A stretch of DNA of 64,000 bases from NCBI GenBank assembly GCA_034336665.1, contig CM067590.1, positions 4,311,748 through 4,375,747 of the forward strand, given 5' to 3'. Source of the stretch: Luscinia megarhynchos. Its lineage: Eukaryota > Chordata > Aves > Passeriformes > Turdidae. Under the pieces are notes generated by a model that did not search any database, had not been told where the DNA came from, and worked only from the letters and a program-made list of their open reading frames with translations. The number at the start of each line of letters is the position of its first letter. Positions within the stretch are counted from its first letter, which is position 1. Positions 1-11,700 of the stretch are shown here, one piece after another. Position numbers and translations under genes: made by a program.

Positions 1-211
1 TATAGAAGGAGGTAAAATTATAAAGATATGTAGAGTTTATGAGAAGGCACCGTAAACCAAGCAAAAAAAAGAGAGATGCAATTCAGTGAAAGAACATAAA
101 ATATTAAAAACAAGAAGGAATGAAGCAGTGAATGAATGTTACAAGATATAAAATCGTTTAAGTAAAGAAAATTAAGTAGGTGAAAATTGAAGGAATATAA
201 AAAAATGTCAC
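1..211 (-). other. MUC16: Intron 3' of SEA module 11 (array edge)
   Basis: This is AT-rich sequence without a recognisable exon. It follows the exon C donor on the minus strand and is unrelated to the intron found at the same place in modules 1-10, so the tandem array stops here. Open frames through it are simple read-through from exon C. Confidence 0.7.
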
Positions 212-1125
212 CGTTGATGTAGAGGCTGTCCTTGTCCAGGCTGTAGGGGCCCAGCTGGGTGATGCCTGTGGTCTTGTTGCTCACTTCGTGGTACAGCCCC
301 ACCCTGTCCAGAGGCGCGGCCCAGGGCTCCTTGCTGTAGCTGCACACGGCGTCCACCCGGGTCTGGTCCCTGTGACTGCCCGGCCTGCAAAACACAGGCA
401 CCTCCCTGAGCACACTGCTCTGCAAGATTTCCTCTTGAGCATGGGTCTTGGAACAGCCGTGGTCATTTAGTAGTTGGATTGCAAGCTCTATCTTCCCAAC
501 ATAAGAGTTTGTGCCCTTGTTGCCTGGACACTCTACTCTGGCTTCAATAAGAGTCTGGACATGTCCATGAGAGAGGGGACCTGGAAGAACTTTCGTATCA
601 ACTTGAGACTGGGCCTCCACCACCCAAAGAGGAGAGTGCATAAGGTGAGGGTGAGATGAAGACAGAGGCAGTGCAGAAAGAAATTCTGGGAAGGACGGAG
701 AATGTCTTTGCTCGATAAAGAGGAGAACATGAACATGAACATGACTGGTTCTCTTATGTCAGTAATGGGACTGCCAAGACACACAGGAGGGCCACTCATA
801 CCTGAAGTCGGTTGTCTCACATCCTTGGAAAACAGGGCCAATGCTGCTTCCCTTCAGCAGGCGGTCAAGCTGACAACAGGAAAGTATTCCGAGTTAGAGC
901 ATGGCCACCTCACTGGACAGAGCCCAATTTTAGAGTGCCCAGGGTGGCCAAAACAATTTCCAGGTGATGGTCCACTTACCAGGGTGTTCATAACCCTTCG
1001 TGTAGCTCTGAACTTGGCTGAGTCAGGATTCTCCAGGTCAGAAGAGTAGGGGAGGTTGGTGATGGTGAAGTTGATGGTGAAATGCTCAAGAGCAGGAGGT
1101 GTTGTTTTTGTTGGATGGATTGGAG
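212..1125 (-). CDS. MUC16: SEA module 11 (last module in window)
   Basis: Exons: A 980-1125 (146 nt), B 802-869, C 212-384. It is a class I module. Exon C ends SLYING rather than SLYVNG. Its donor GTGACA is followed by AT-rich intron sequence with no resemblance to the 109-nt C-D intron that follows every other C exon. No D exon is seen in positions 1-211, so the next exon lies outside the window. Like the others, this SEA aligns FRPGSHRDQTRVDAVC over the place where self-cleaving SEA domains have GSVVV, so it is not expected to autoproteolyse. Confidence 0.83.
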
Positions 1126-1355
1126 CTAGAAGCAGCAGAGATGGGGAATTATAAATTTTAAAATCATGATTGTTACAGCTCTGGCTGAATGAGCATAGAG
1201 GCCTCCATGCAGCCCTCCTCTCCATGGCCAAGGCTGGGAATCTCCCCATGTCCCCAGGATCTCATGCCCCAGGTCCCAACCTCCAATGTTTTAAAGAAGA
1301 ACAGTTTGGGCACTGGTTATCTTATGAACCCATCCCACTGCTTTAAGGTACTCAC

Positions 1356-2424
1356 TGGTGGGCACTGGCTGCTCGTTGTATCCTGAGAAAAGAGAGAGAC
1401 AGAGAGTCAGGGGCTGGATGAGGGCAAGGGGCAGCACTGGGGCAGGGCTGCCATGGAGAGCAGAGGAGGCCGAGGGAGGAGCGCCGGTCACCGTTGACGT
1501 AGAGGCTGTCCTTGTCCAGGCTGTAGGGGCCCAGCTGGGTGATGCCTGTGGTCTTGTTGCTCACTTCGTGGTACAGCCCCACCCTGTCCAGAGGCGCGGC
1601 CCAGGGCTCCTTGCTGTAGCTGCACACGGCGTCCACCCGGGTCTGGTCCCTGTGACTGCCCGGCCTGCAAAGCACAGGCACCTCCCTGAGCACCCTGCTC
1701 TGCACATTCTCCACTCATGGCTGGGTATTGGCGCTTCCACAGCCATTTGCAAGTTGAATTGCTATGTCTGCCTTCCCAAAATATGTGTGTGTGTTTAGCA
1801 AACAGATATGCTCTTCATCTTCACTAATGCTCGGTGGCAATTGATGAATGAGAGTGTCTGGAAACATTTTAACTTGAGTTTACTAAATAATCATAGCCTA
1901 GTGCATGCCAAGATTGGAGTACAGACTTAGAGGGGGACACCTAAGAGGAAGTGACATCAGGGAGAACATCCTGGAGCAGGACAGCATTAGCAGGAAGGGC
2001 CTGCCTCTGGGAAGGAGGAGAACATGAGTGTCCTCCAGGCAAGGCTCAGACGTTTTTATGTGAGCATGGGGCTTGGAAGCGGAGACGGGGGTGCAACCCA
2101 TACCTGAAGCCAGTTGTTTCACATCCATGGAAAACAGGAGCAATGCTGCTTCCCTTCAGCAGACGGTCGAGCTGCCAGGAGAAGGGGGTTCAAAATTTAA
2201 GCCATGGCCAGGATTCTGAACTGCTTCCAACCTGATGCAGTCAGGGAGGTCAAGGAAATGAATCAGTGCTTGTTCACTTACCATCATTTTCATAACCCTT
2301 TGTGTCGCCCTGAATTTGGCCGAGTCAGGATTCTCCAGGTTAGAGGAGTAGCGGAGGTTGGTGATGGTGAAGTTGACAGTGAAATGCTCCAGGGAGACAG
2401 CTGTTGTTGTTGGATGGATGGCAG
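1356..2424 (-). CDS. MUC16: SEA module 10 (variant A-exon end)
   Basis: Exons: A 2282-2424 (143 nt), B 2104-2171, C 1492-1664, D 1356-1382. The B-C intron is class II. Exon A is unusual: it lacks the Ala-rich class II start, has an Arg to Gln change, and ends RVMKMM where all other modules end RVMNTL. B reads SSIAPVFHGCETTGFR. The donor ATG|GTAAGT is still sound. Exon C remains indistinguishable from its neighbours. Confidence 0.82.
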
Positions 2425-2656
2425 CTGGAAGAAGCAGAGATCAGGAATTACAGATTGGAAAGTCTTACTTGTTACAGCTCAGGCTGGATGAGTGCAGAGG
2501 TCTCCTGTCATCTCTGCTCTCTGTGACACGAGCTTAAGTGCTCCCCAAGTCTCCAAAGTCTCCTGCCCCAGTCCCAGCCATCCTGTGTCCAAACGAGAGG
2601 CCACAGGGGGGAAGTGGCTGTCTTATGAACCCATCCCACTGCTGCAAGGTACTCAC

Positions 2657-3706
2657 TGCTCAGCACGGGCTGCTCGTTGTATCCTGAGAAAAGAGAGAGA
2701 CAGAGGGTCAGGGGCTGGATGAGGGCAAGGGGCAGCACTGGGGCAGGGCTGCCATGGAGAGCAGAGGAGGCCGAGGGAGGAGCGCCGGTCACCGTTGACG
2801 TAGAGGCTGTCCTTGTCCAGGCTGTAGGGGCCCAGCTGGGTGATGCCTGTGGTCTTGTTGCTCACTTCGTGGTACAGCCCCACCCTGTCCAGAGGCGCGG
2901 CCCAGGGCTCCTTGCTGTAGCTGCACACGGCGTCCACCCGGGTCTGGTCCCTGTGACTGCCCGGCCTGCAAAGCACAGGCACCTCCCTGAGCACCCTGCT
3001 CTGCAAGATTTCCTCTTGAGCATGGGTCTTGGAACAGCCGTGGTCATTTAGTAGTTGGATTGCAAGCTCTATCTTCCCAACATAAGAGTGTGTACCCTTG
3101 TTGCCTGCACACTCTACTCTAGCTTCAATAAGAGTCTGGACATGTCCATGAGAGAGGGGGCCTGGAAGAACTGTTGAATCAACTTGAGACTGGGCCTCCC
3201 CCAAACAAAGAGGAGAGTGCATAAGGTGAGGGTGAAATGAAGACAGAGGCAGTGCAGAAAGAAATCCTGGGAAGGACGGAGAATGTCTTTGCTCGATAAA
3301 GAGGAGAACATGAACATGAACATGACTGGTCCTCTTATGTAAGTAATGGGACTGCCAAGGCACACAGGAAGGCCACTCATACCTGAAGTCTGTTGTCTCA
3401 CATCCTTGGAAAACAGGGCCAATGCTGCTTCCCTTCAGCAGGCGGTCAAGCTGCCAACAGAAAAGTTTTCCCAGTTAGGGTATGGCCACCTCACTGGACA
3501 CAGCCCAAGTTTAGAGTGCGCAGGGTGGCTAAAACAATTTCCAGGTGCTGGTCCACTTACCAGGGTGTTCATAACCCTTCGTGTAGCTCTGAACTTGGCT
3601 GAGTCAGGATTCTCCAGGTCAGAAGAGTAGGGGAGGTTGGTGATGGTGAAGTTGATGGTGAAACGCTCAAGAGCAGGAGGTGTTGTTGTTGCTGGATGGA
3701 TTGGAG
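2657..3706 (-). CDS. MUC16: SEA module 9
   Basis: Exons: A 3561-3706 (146 nt), B 3383-3450, C 2793-2965, D 2657-2683. It is a class I module with SSIGPVFQGCETTDFR in B. The linker exon D ends PVLS rather than PVPT. Together with module 10 it may represent a repeat of the class I/class II pair seen in modules 8 and 9. The splice phases match the rest of the array. Confidence 0.85.
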
Positions 3707-3937
3707 CTAGAAGCAGCAGAGATGGGGCATTATAAATTTTAAAATCATGATTGTTACAGCTCTGACTGAATGAGCGTAGAGGCCTCCTTGCAGCCCTCCT
3801 CTCCATGGCCTGAACTGGGAATCTCCCCATGTTCCCCAGGATCTCATGCCCCAGGTCCCAACCGCCAATGTTTTAAAGAAGAAGATTCTGGGCACTGGTT
3901 ATCTTATGAACCCATCCCACTGCTGCAAGGTACTCAC

Positions 3938-5014
3938 TTGTGGGCACTGGCTGCTCGTTGTATCCTGGGAAAAGAGAGAGACAGAGGGTCAGGGGCTGGA
4001 TGAGGGCAAGGGGCAGCACTGGGGCAGGGCTGCCATGGAGAGCAGAGGAGGCCGAGGGAGGAGCGCCTGTCACCATTGACGTAGAGGCTGTCCTTGTCCA
4101 GGCTGTAGGGGCCCAGCTGGGTGATGCCTGTGGTCTTGTTGCTCACTTCGTGGTACAGCCCCACCCTGTCCAGAGGCGCGACCCAGGGCTCCTTGATGTA
4201 GCTGCACACGGCGTCCACCCGGGTCTGGTCCCTGTGACTGCCCGGCCTGCAAAGCACAGGCACCTCCCTGAACACCCTGCTCTGCACATTCTCCACTCAT
4301 GCCTCGATATTGGTGATTCCACACCCCTTTGCAAGTTGAATTGCTATGTCTGCCTTCCCAAAATATGTGTGTGTGTTTAGCGGACAGATATGCTCTTCAT
4401 CTTCACTAATGCTCGGAGACAATTGATGAATGGGAGTGTCTGGAAACACTTTAAAAGTATTCTTGAGTTTACTAAATAATCATAGCCTAGACCATGCAAA
4501 GATGAGAGTATGGGCTTAGAGGGGGACACCTAAGAGGAAGTGGCATCAGGGAGAACATCCTGGAGCAGGACAGCATTAGCAGGAAGGGCCTGCCTCTGGG
4601 AAGGAGGGGAACATGAGTGGCCTCCAGCCAAGGCCCCGACCTGTTATGGAAGCATGGTCCTTTCAAAGGGACAATTGGGTGCAACCCCTACCTGAAGCCA
4701 GTTGTTTCACATCCATGGAAAACAGGAGCAATGCTGCTTCCCTTCAGCAGACGGTCGAGCTGCCAAGAGAAGAGGTTTCCTTGTTAAGCCATGGTTAGCT
4801 CTCTGCACTCCCTCCAGGCTGATCAGCCCAGTGGGGCCAAAAATATTTCCAAGTAATCCTCCTCTTACCAGAGTGTTCATAACCCTTCGTGTAGCTCTGA
4901 ACTTGGCCGAGTCAGGATTCTCCAGGTCAGAGGTGTAGTGGAGGTTGGTGATGGTGAAGTTGATGGTGAAACGCTCCAGGGCAGCAGCTGTTGTTGTTGC
5001 TGGAAGGGTGGGAG
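3938..5014 (-). CDS. MUC16: SEA module 8
   Basis: Exons: A 4869-5014 (146 nt), B 4692-4759, C 4074-4246, D 3938-3964. It is a class II module. C carries two changes relative to the consensus copy, SYIKEPWVAP for SYSKEPWAAP, and its last codons use AAT instead of AAC (VNG). A reads LHYTSDLEN. Donors and acceptors keep their consensus, including GTGACA after exon C. Confidence 0.85.
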
Positions 5015-5241
5015 CTGGAAGAAGCACGGAAGGGGATTTACAAGTTTAAAGGGCGACTGTCAATGCTTTCAATGGAAAAACAGAGGTCCCTTGGCAACTT
5101 TCCTCGACGTGGGCAAGGCAGGAAGTCTCCCCATGTCCCCAGGATCTCATGCTCCAGCACCCAGCATAACCTCCCACAGAGCAAACCAGTGTGAGACACT
5201 AGCTGCATTCTCATGCCATCCCATTGCTGCAAGGTACTCAC

Positions 5242-6290
5242 TGGTGGGCACTGGTTGCTCGTTGTATCCTGAGAAAAGAGAGAGACAGAGGGTCAGGGGC
5301 TGGATGAGGGCAAGGGGCAGCACTGGGACAGGGCTGCCATGGAGAGCAGAGGAGGCCGAGGGAGGAGCGCCGGTCACCGTTGACGTAGAGGCTGTCCTTG
5401 TCCAGGCTGTAGGGGCCCAGCTGGGTGATGCCTGTAGTCTTGTTGCTCACTTCGTGGTACAGCCCCACCCTGTCCAGAGGCGCGGCCCAGGGCTCCTTGC
5501 TGTAGCTGCACACGGCGTCCACCCGGGTCTGGTCCCTGTGACTGCCCGGCCTGCAAAACACAGGCACCTCCCTGAGCACCCTGCTCTGCAAGATTTCTTC
5601 TTGAGCATGGGTCTTGGAACTGCCATGGTCATTTAGTAGTTGGATTGCAAGCTCTATCTTCCCAACATAAGAGTGTGTGCTCTTGTTGCCTGCACACTCT
5701 ACTCTAGCTTCAATAAGAGTCTGGACATGTCCATGAGAGAGGGGGCCTGGAAGAACTTTTGAATCAACTTGAGATAGGGCCTCCACCACCCAAAGAGGAG
5801 AGTGCATAAGGTGAGGGTGAAATGAAGACAGAGGCAGTGCAGAAAGAAATCCTGGGAAGGATGGAGAATGTCTTTGCTCGATAAAGAGGAGAACATGAAC
5901 ATGAACATGACTGGTTCTCTTATGTAAGTAATGGGACTGCCAAGGCACACAGGAGGGCCACTCATACCTGAAGTCTGTTGTCTCACACCCTTGGAAAACA
6001 GGGCCAATGCTGCTTCCCTTCAGCAGGCGGTCAAGCTGACAAGAGAAAATTTTCCCAGTTAGGGCATGGCCACCTCACTGGACACAGCCCAATTTTAGAG
6101 TGCGCAGGAAGGCCAAGACAATTTCCAGGTGCTGGTCCACTTACCAGGGTGTTCATAACCCTTCGTGTAGCTCTGAACTTGGCTGAGTCAGGATTCTCCA
6201 GGTCAGAAGAGTAGGGGAGGTTGGTGATGGTGAAGTTGATGGTGAAACGCTCGAGAGCAGGAGGTGTTGTTGTTGTTGGATGGATAGGAG
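5242..6290 (-). CDS. MUC16: SEA module 7
   Basis: Exons: A 6145-6290 (146 nt), B 5968-6035, C 5378-5550, D 5242-5268. It is a class I module. The B exon has FQGCETTDF with the preceding Gly-Cys context changed by one base relative to module 6 (cacaccc versus cacatcc in + strand sense). The N-F-T and N-K-T sequons and the Cys pair are retained. Splice sites are intact. Confidence 0.85.
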
Positions 6291-6520
6291 CTAAAAGCAG
6301 CAGAGATGGGGAATTATAAATTTTAAAATCATGATTCTTACAGCCCTGGCTGAATGAGCGTAGAGGCCTTCATGCAGCCCTCCTCTCCATGGCCTGAACT
6401 GGGAATCTCCCCATGTCCCCAGGATCTCATGCCCCAGGTCCCAACCGCCAATGTTTTAAAGAAGAAGATTCTGGGCACTGGTTATCTTATGAACCCATCC
6501 CACTGCTTCAAGGTACTCAC

Positions 6521-7567
6521 TGGTGGGCACTGGCTGCTCGTTGTATCCTGGGAAAAGAGAGAGACAGAGGGTCAGGGGCTGGATGAGGGCAAGGGGCAGC
6601 ACTGGGGCAGGGCTGCCATGGAGAGCAGAGGAGGCCGAGGGAGGAGCGCCGGTCACCGTTGACGTAGAGGCTGTCCTTGTCCAGGCTGTAGGGGCCCAGC
6701 TGGGTGATGCCTGTGGTCTTGTTGCTCACTTCGTGGTACAGCCCCACCCTGTCCAGAGGCGCGGCCCAGGGCTCCTTGCTGTAGCTGCACACGGCGTCCA
6801 CCCGGGTCTGGTCCCTGTGACTGCCCGGCCTGCAAAGCACAGGCACCTCCCTGAGCACCCTGCTCTGCAAGATTTCCTCTTGAGCATGGGTCTTGGAACT
6901 GCCATGGTCATTTAGTAGTTGGATTGCAAGCTCTATCTTCCCAACATAAGAGTGTGTGCTCTTGTTGCCTGCACACTCTACTCTAGCTTCAATAAGAGTC
7001 TGGACATGTCCATGAGAGAGGGGGCCTGGAAGAACTTTCGTATCAACTTGAGACTGGGCCTCCACCACCCAAAGAGGAGAGTGCATAAGGTGAGGGTGAA
7101 ATGAAGACAGAGGCAGTGCAGAAAGAAATTCTGGGAAGGACGGAGAATGTCTTTGCTCGATAAAGAGGAGAACATGAACATGAACATGACTGGTTCTCTT
7201 ATGTAAGTAATGGGACTGCCAAGGCACACAGGAGGGCCACTCATACCTGAAGTCTGTTGTCTCACATCCTTGGAAAACAGGGCCAATGCTGCTTCCCTTC
7301 AGCAGGCGGTCAAGCTGCCAACAGAAAAGATCTCCCAGTTAGGGCATGGACACCTCACTGGACACAGCCCAAGTTTAGAGTGCGCAGGAAGGCCAAGACA
7401 ATTTCCAGGTGCTGGTCCACTTACCAGGGTGTTCATAACCCTTCGTGTAGCTCTGAACTTGGCTGAGTCAGGATTCCCCAGGTCAGAAGAGTAGGGGAGG
7501 TTGGTGATGGTGAAGTTGATGGTGAAACGCTCAAGAGCAGGAGGTGTTGTTGTTGGATGGATTGGAA
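6521..7567 (-). CDS. MUC16: SEA module 6
   Basis: Exons: A 7425-7567 (143 nt), B 7247-7314, C 6657-6829, D 6521-6547. It is a class I module with SSIGPVFQGCETTDFR in B. A has Gly for Glu before NPDSAKF (SDLGNP). Its introns and exons are very close to module 7, so the two look like a recent tandem duplication. Confidence 0.85.
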
Positions 7568-7804
7568 CTAGAAGAAGCACAGAGGGGAATTACAAATTAT
7601 AAAATCATGAATGTTACAGCTCTGGCTGAATGAGCGTAGAGGCCTCCATGCAGCCCTCCTCTTCATGGCCTGAACTGGGAATCTCCCCATGTCCCCAGGA
7701 TCTCATGCCCCAGGTCCCAACCCTCAACCTCCAATGTTTTAAAGAAGAACAGTTTAAAACACTGGTTATCTTATGAACCCATCCCACTGCTTTAAGGTAC
7801 TCAC

Positions 7805-8881
7805 TGGTGGGCACTGGCTGCTCGTTGTATCCTGAGAAAAGAGAGAGACAGAGGGTCAGGGGCTGGATGAGGGCAAGGGGCAGCACTGGGGCAGGGCTGC
7901 CATGGAGAGCAGAGGAGGCCGAGGGAGGAGCGCCTGTCACCGTTGACGTAGAGGCTGTCCTTGTCCAGGCTGTAGGGGCCCAGCTGGGTGATGCCTGTGG
8001 TCTTGTTGCTCACTTCGTGGTACAGCCCCACCCTGTCCAGAGGCGCGACCCAGGGCTCCTTGCTGTAGCTGCACACGGCGTCCACCCGGGTCTGGTCCCT
8101 GTGACTGCCCGGCCTGCAAAGCACAGGCACCTCCCTGAGCACCCTGCTCTGCACATTCTCCACTCATGGCTGGGTATTGGTGATTCCACAGCCATTTGCA
8201 AGTTGAATTGCTATGTCTGCCTTCCCAAAATATGTGTGTGTGTTTAGCGGACAGATATGCTCTTCATCTTCACTAATGCTCGGAGACAATTGATGAATAG
8301 GAGTGTCTGGAAACACTTTAAAAGTATCCTTGAGTTTACTAAATAATCATAGCCTAGACCATGCCAAGATGAGAGTATGGGCTTAGAGGGGGACACCTAA
8401 GAGGAAGTGGCATCAGGGAGAACATCCTGGAGCAGGACAGCATTAGCAGGAAGGGCCTGCCTCTGGGAAGGAGGAGAACATGAGTGGCCTCCAGCCAAGG
8501 CCCCGACCTCTTATGGAAGCATGGTCCTTTCAAAGGGACAATTGGGTGCAACCCATACCTGAAGCCAGTTGTTTCACATCCCTGGAAAACAGGAGCAATG
8601 CTGCTTCCCTTCAGCAGACGGTCGAGCTGCCAAGAGAAGAGGTTTCCTTGTTAAGCCATGGTTAGCTCTCTGCACTCCCTCCAGGCTGATCAGCCCATTG
8701 GGGCCAAAAATATTTCCAAGTAATCCTCCTCTTACCAGAGTGTTCATAACCCTTCGTGTAGCTCTGAACTTGGCCGAGTCAGGATTCTCCAGGTCAGAGG
8801 TGTAGCGGAGGTTGGTGATGGTGAAGTTGATGGTGAAACGCTCCAGGGCAGCAGCTGTTGTTGTTGCTGGAAGGGTGGGAG
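7805..8881 (-). CDS. MUC16: SEA module 5
   Basis: Exons: A 8736-8881 (146 nt), B 8559-8626, C 7941-8113, D 7805-7831. It is a class II module. C carries KEPWVAP where most copies have KEPWAAP. B has FPGCETTGF rather than FHGCETTGF. The Cys pair and both N-glycosylation sequons (NFT in A, NKT in C) are retained, and the splice sites are intact. Confidence 0.85.
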
Positions 8882-9108
8882 CTGGAAGAAGCACGGAAGG
8901 GGATTGACAAGTTTAAAGGGCGACTGTCAAGGCTTTCAATGGAAAAACAGAGGTCCCTTGGCAACTTTCCTCGACGTGGGCAAGGCAGGAAGTCTCCCCA
9001 TGTCCCCAGGATCTCATGCTCCAGCACCCAGCATAACCTCCCACAGAGCAAACCAGTGTGAGACACTAGCTGCATTCTCATGCCATCCCACTGCTTCAAG
9101 GTACTCAC

Positions 9109-10196
9109 TGGTGGGCACTGGCTGCTCGTTGTATCCTGAGAAAAGAGAGAGACAGAGGGTCAGGGGCTGGATGAGGGCAAGGGGCAGCACTGGGGCAGGG
9201 CTGCCATGGAGAGCAGAGGGAGGCCGAGGGAGGAGCGCCGGTCACCGTTGACGTAGAGGCTGTCCTTGTCCAGGCTGTAGGGGCCCAGCTGGGTGATGCC
9301 TGTGGTCTTGTTGCTCACTTCGTGGTACAGCCCCACCCTGTCCAGAGGCGCGGCCCAGGGCTCCTTGCTGTAGCTGCACACGGCGTCCACCCGGGTCTGG
9401 TCCCTGTGACTGCCCGGCCTGCAAAGCACAGGCACCTCCCTGAGCACCCTGCTCTGCACATTCTCCACTCATGGCTGGGTATTGGTGATTCCACAGCCCC
9501 TTTGCAAGTTGAATTGCTATGTCTGCCTTCCCAAAACATGTGTGTGTGTTTAGCGGACAGATATGCTCTTCATCTTCACTAATGCTCGGAGACAATTGAT
9601 GAATGGGAGTGTCTGGAAACACTTTAAAAGTATCCTTGAGTTTACTAAATAATCATAGCCTAGGCCATGCCAAAGATGAGAGTGCATGGGCTTAGAGGGG
9701 GACACCTAAGAGGAAGTGGCATCAGGGAGAACATCCTGGAGCAGGACAGCATTAGCAGGAAGGGCCTGCCTCTGGGAAGGAGGAGAACATGAGTGGCCTC
9801 CAGCCAAGGCCCCGACCTCTTATGGAAGCATGGTCCTTTCAAAGGGACAATTGGGGTGCAACCCATACCTGAAGCCAGTTGTTTCACATCCATGGAAAAC
9901 AGGAGCAATGCTGCTTCCCTTCAGCAGACGGTCGAGCTGCCAAGAGAAGAGGTTTCCCTGTTAAGCCATGATTAGCTCTCTGCACTCCCTCCAGGCTGAT
10001 CAGCCCAGTGGGGAGGCCAAGACATATTTCCAAAGTAATCCTCCTCTTACCAGAGTGTTCATAACCCTTCGTGTAGCTCTGAACTTGGCCGAGTCAGGAT
10101 TCTCCAGGTCAGAGGTGTAGCGGAGGTTGGTGATGGTGAAGTTGATGGTGAAACGCTCCAGGGCAGCAGCTGTTGTTGTTGCTGGAAGGGTGGGAG
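9109..10196 (-). CDS. MUC16: SEA module 4
   Basis: Exons: A 10051-10196 (146 nt), B 9869-9936, C 9246-9418, D 9109-9135. It is a class II module: A carries the Ala-rich start and LRYTSDLEN, and B carries SSIAPVFHGCETTGFR. Small insertions in the introns (for example in the A-B and C-D introns) distinguish it from module 5, to which it is otherwise nearly identical. Splice sites and phases are intact. Confidence 0.85.
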
Positions 10197-10429
10197 CTGG
10201 AAGAAGCACGGAAGGGGATTGACAAATTTTAAAGGGTCTGACTGTCAAGGCTTTCAATGGAAAAACAGAGGTCTCCTTGGCAGCTTTCCTCTACGTGGGC
10301 AAGGCTAGGGAAGTCTCCCCATGTCCCCAGGATCTCATGCTCCAGCACCCAGCATAACCTCCCACAGAGCAAACCAGTGTGAGACACCACGTGCATTCTC
10401 ATGATATCCCACTGCGGCAAGGTACTCAC

Positions 10430-11463
10430 TGGTGGGCACTGGCTGCTCGTTGTATCCTGAGGAAAGAGAGAGACAGAAGGTCAGGGGCTGGATGAGGGCA
10501 AGGGGCAGCACTGGGGCAGGGCTGCCATGGAGAGCAGGGGAGGCCGAGGGAGGAGCGCCTGTCACCGTTGACGTAGAGGCTGTCCTTGTCCAGGCTGTAG
10601 GGGCCCAGCTGGGTGATGCCTGTGGTCTTGTTGCTCACTTCGTGGTACAGCCCCACCCTGTCCAGAGGCGCGGCCCAGGGCTCCTTGCTGTAGCTGCACA
10701 CGGCGTCCACCCGGGTCTGGTCCCTGTGACTGCCCGGCCTGCAAAGCACAGGCACCTCCCTGAGCACCCTGCTCTGCACATTTTCCAACAGGCATGGTCT
10801 GGCTCATCCATTGCCATTCCTGTGTGAGAAACCATGGTCTGCCTTCCACAACTATGTGTGTCATGATCAGCCACTGCTCTCCACCATCACTAATGCTCTG
10901 CTGCTCTTCATGAATAAGACGGCTTGGAAGGAATTGAGAATCCTCTTGGGGCAGGGCCTTCACCACCCAAGACAGTAAAGGCAATGCATGTGGGGTCTAA
11001 CAGAGAAGGGCATCAGACAGAAGGCAGAGGTGCAGGAGGGCATTATTGGGAAGGTTCAGCCTCCATTAAAATGGAAAAGATGTGTGTGACTGCCTACATT
11101 ATCAGAGGGAGGTCTTCAGAGAAATATACTGGAGTGCAACTCATACCTGAAGCCTGTTGTTTCACATCCATGGAAAGCTGTGCCAATACTGCTTTTCTTC
11201 AGCAGGCGCTCGAGCTGTCAAGGGAAGAAGTTTTCCAGTTATGGCAGGACTATCTATGCACTTCCTCCAAGATGCTGAGGCCAATGATGTCAAGGAAAGG
11301 TTCACTGCTGGTCCACTTACCAGAGTGTTCATAACCCTTTGGGTAGCCCTGAACTTGGCTGAGTCAGGATTCTCCAGGTCAGAATTGTAGGGGAGGTTGG
11401 TGATGGTGAAGTTGATGGTGAAACGCTCGAGAGCAGGAGGTGTCGTCATTGGGTATGTTGGAG
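10430..11463 (-). CDS. MUC16: SEA module 3 (most divergent module)
   Basis: Exons: A 11321-11463 (143 nt), B 11147-11214, C 10566-10738, D 10430-10456. A starts TPTYPMTTPPALERF and has LPYNSDLEN and RATQRVMNTL. B reads LERLLKKSSIGTAFHGCETTGFR. The roughly 408-nt B-C intron belongs to neither common class and looks like an older or separate lineage. In contrast, exon C and the C-D intron are essentially identical to the other modules, which suggests recent homogenisation of the 3' part only. Confidence 0.85.
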
Positions 11464-11700
11464 CTGAAAGAAGCACAGTTGGGGAGTGACAAGGGGCAAA
11501 GTTTCGGTTGTTACAGCTCTGGTTGGATGAGTACAGAGCTCTCCTGTCAGCTCAGATTTCCAAGGGGAAGGACGGGAGGATCCCCATGTCCCCAGGATCA
11601 CAAGCCCGAGCCCCAGGCCCAAGACTCCTCTACCCTAAGGAACACCAGTGTCAGGCACTGGCTGTCTTGTGATCCCATCCCATGGCTGCCGGGTACTCAC

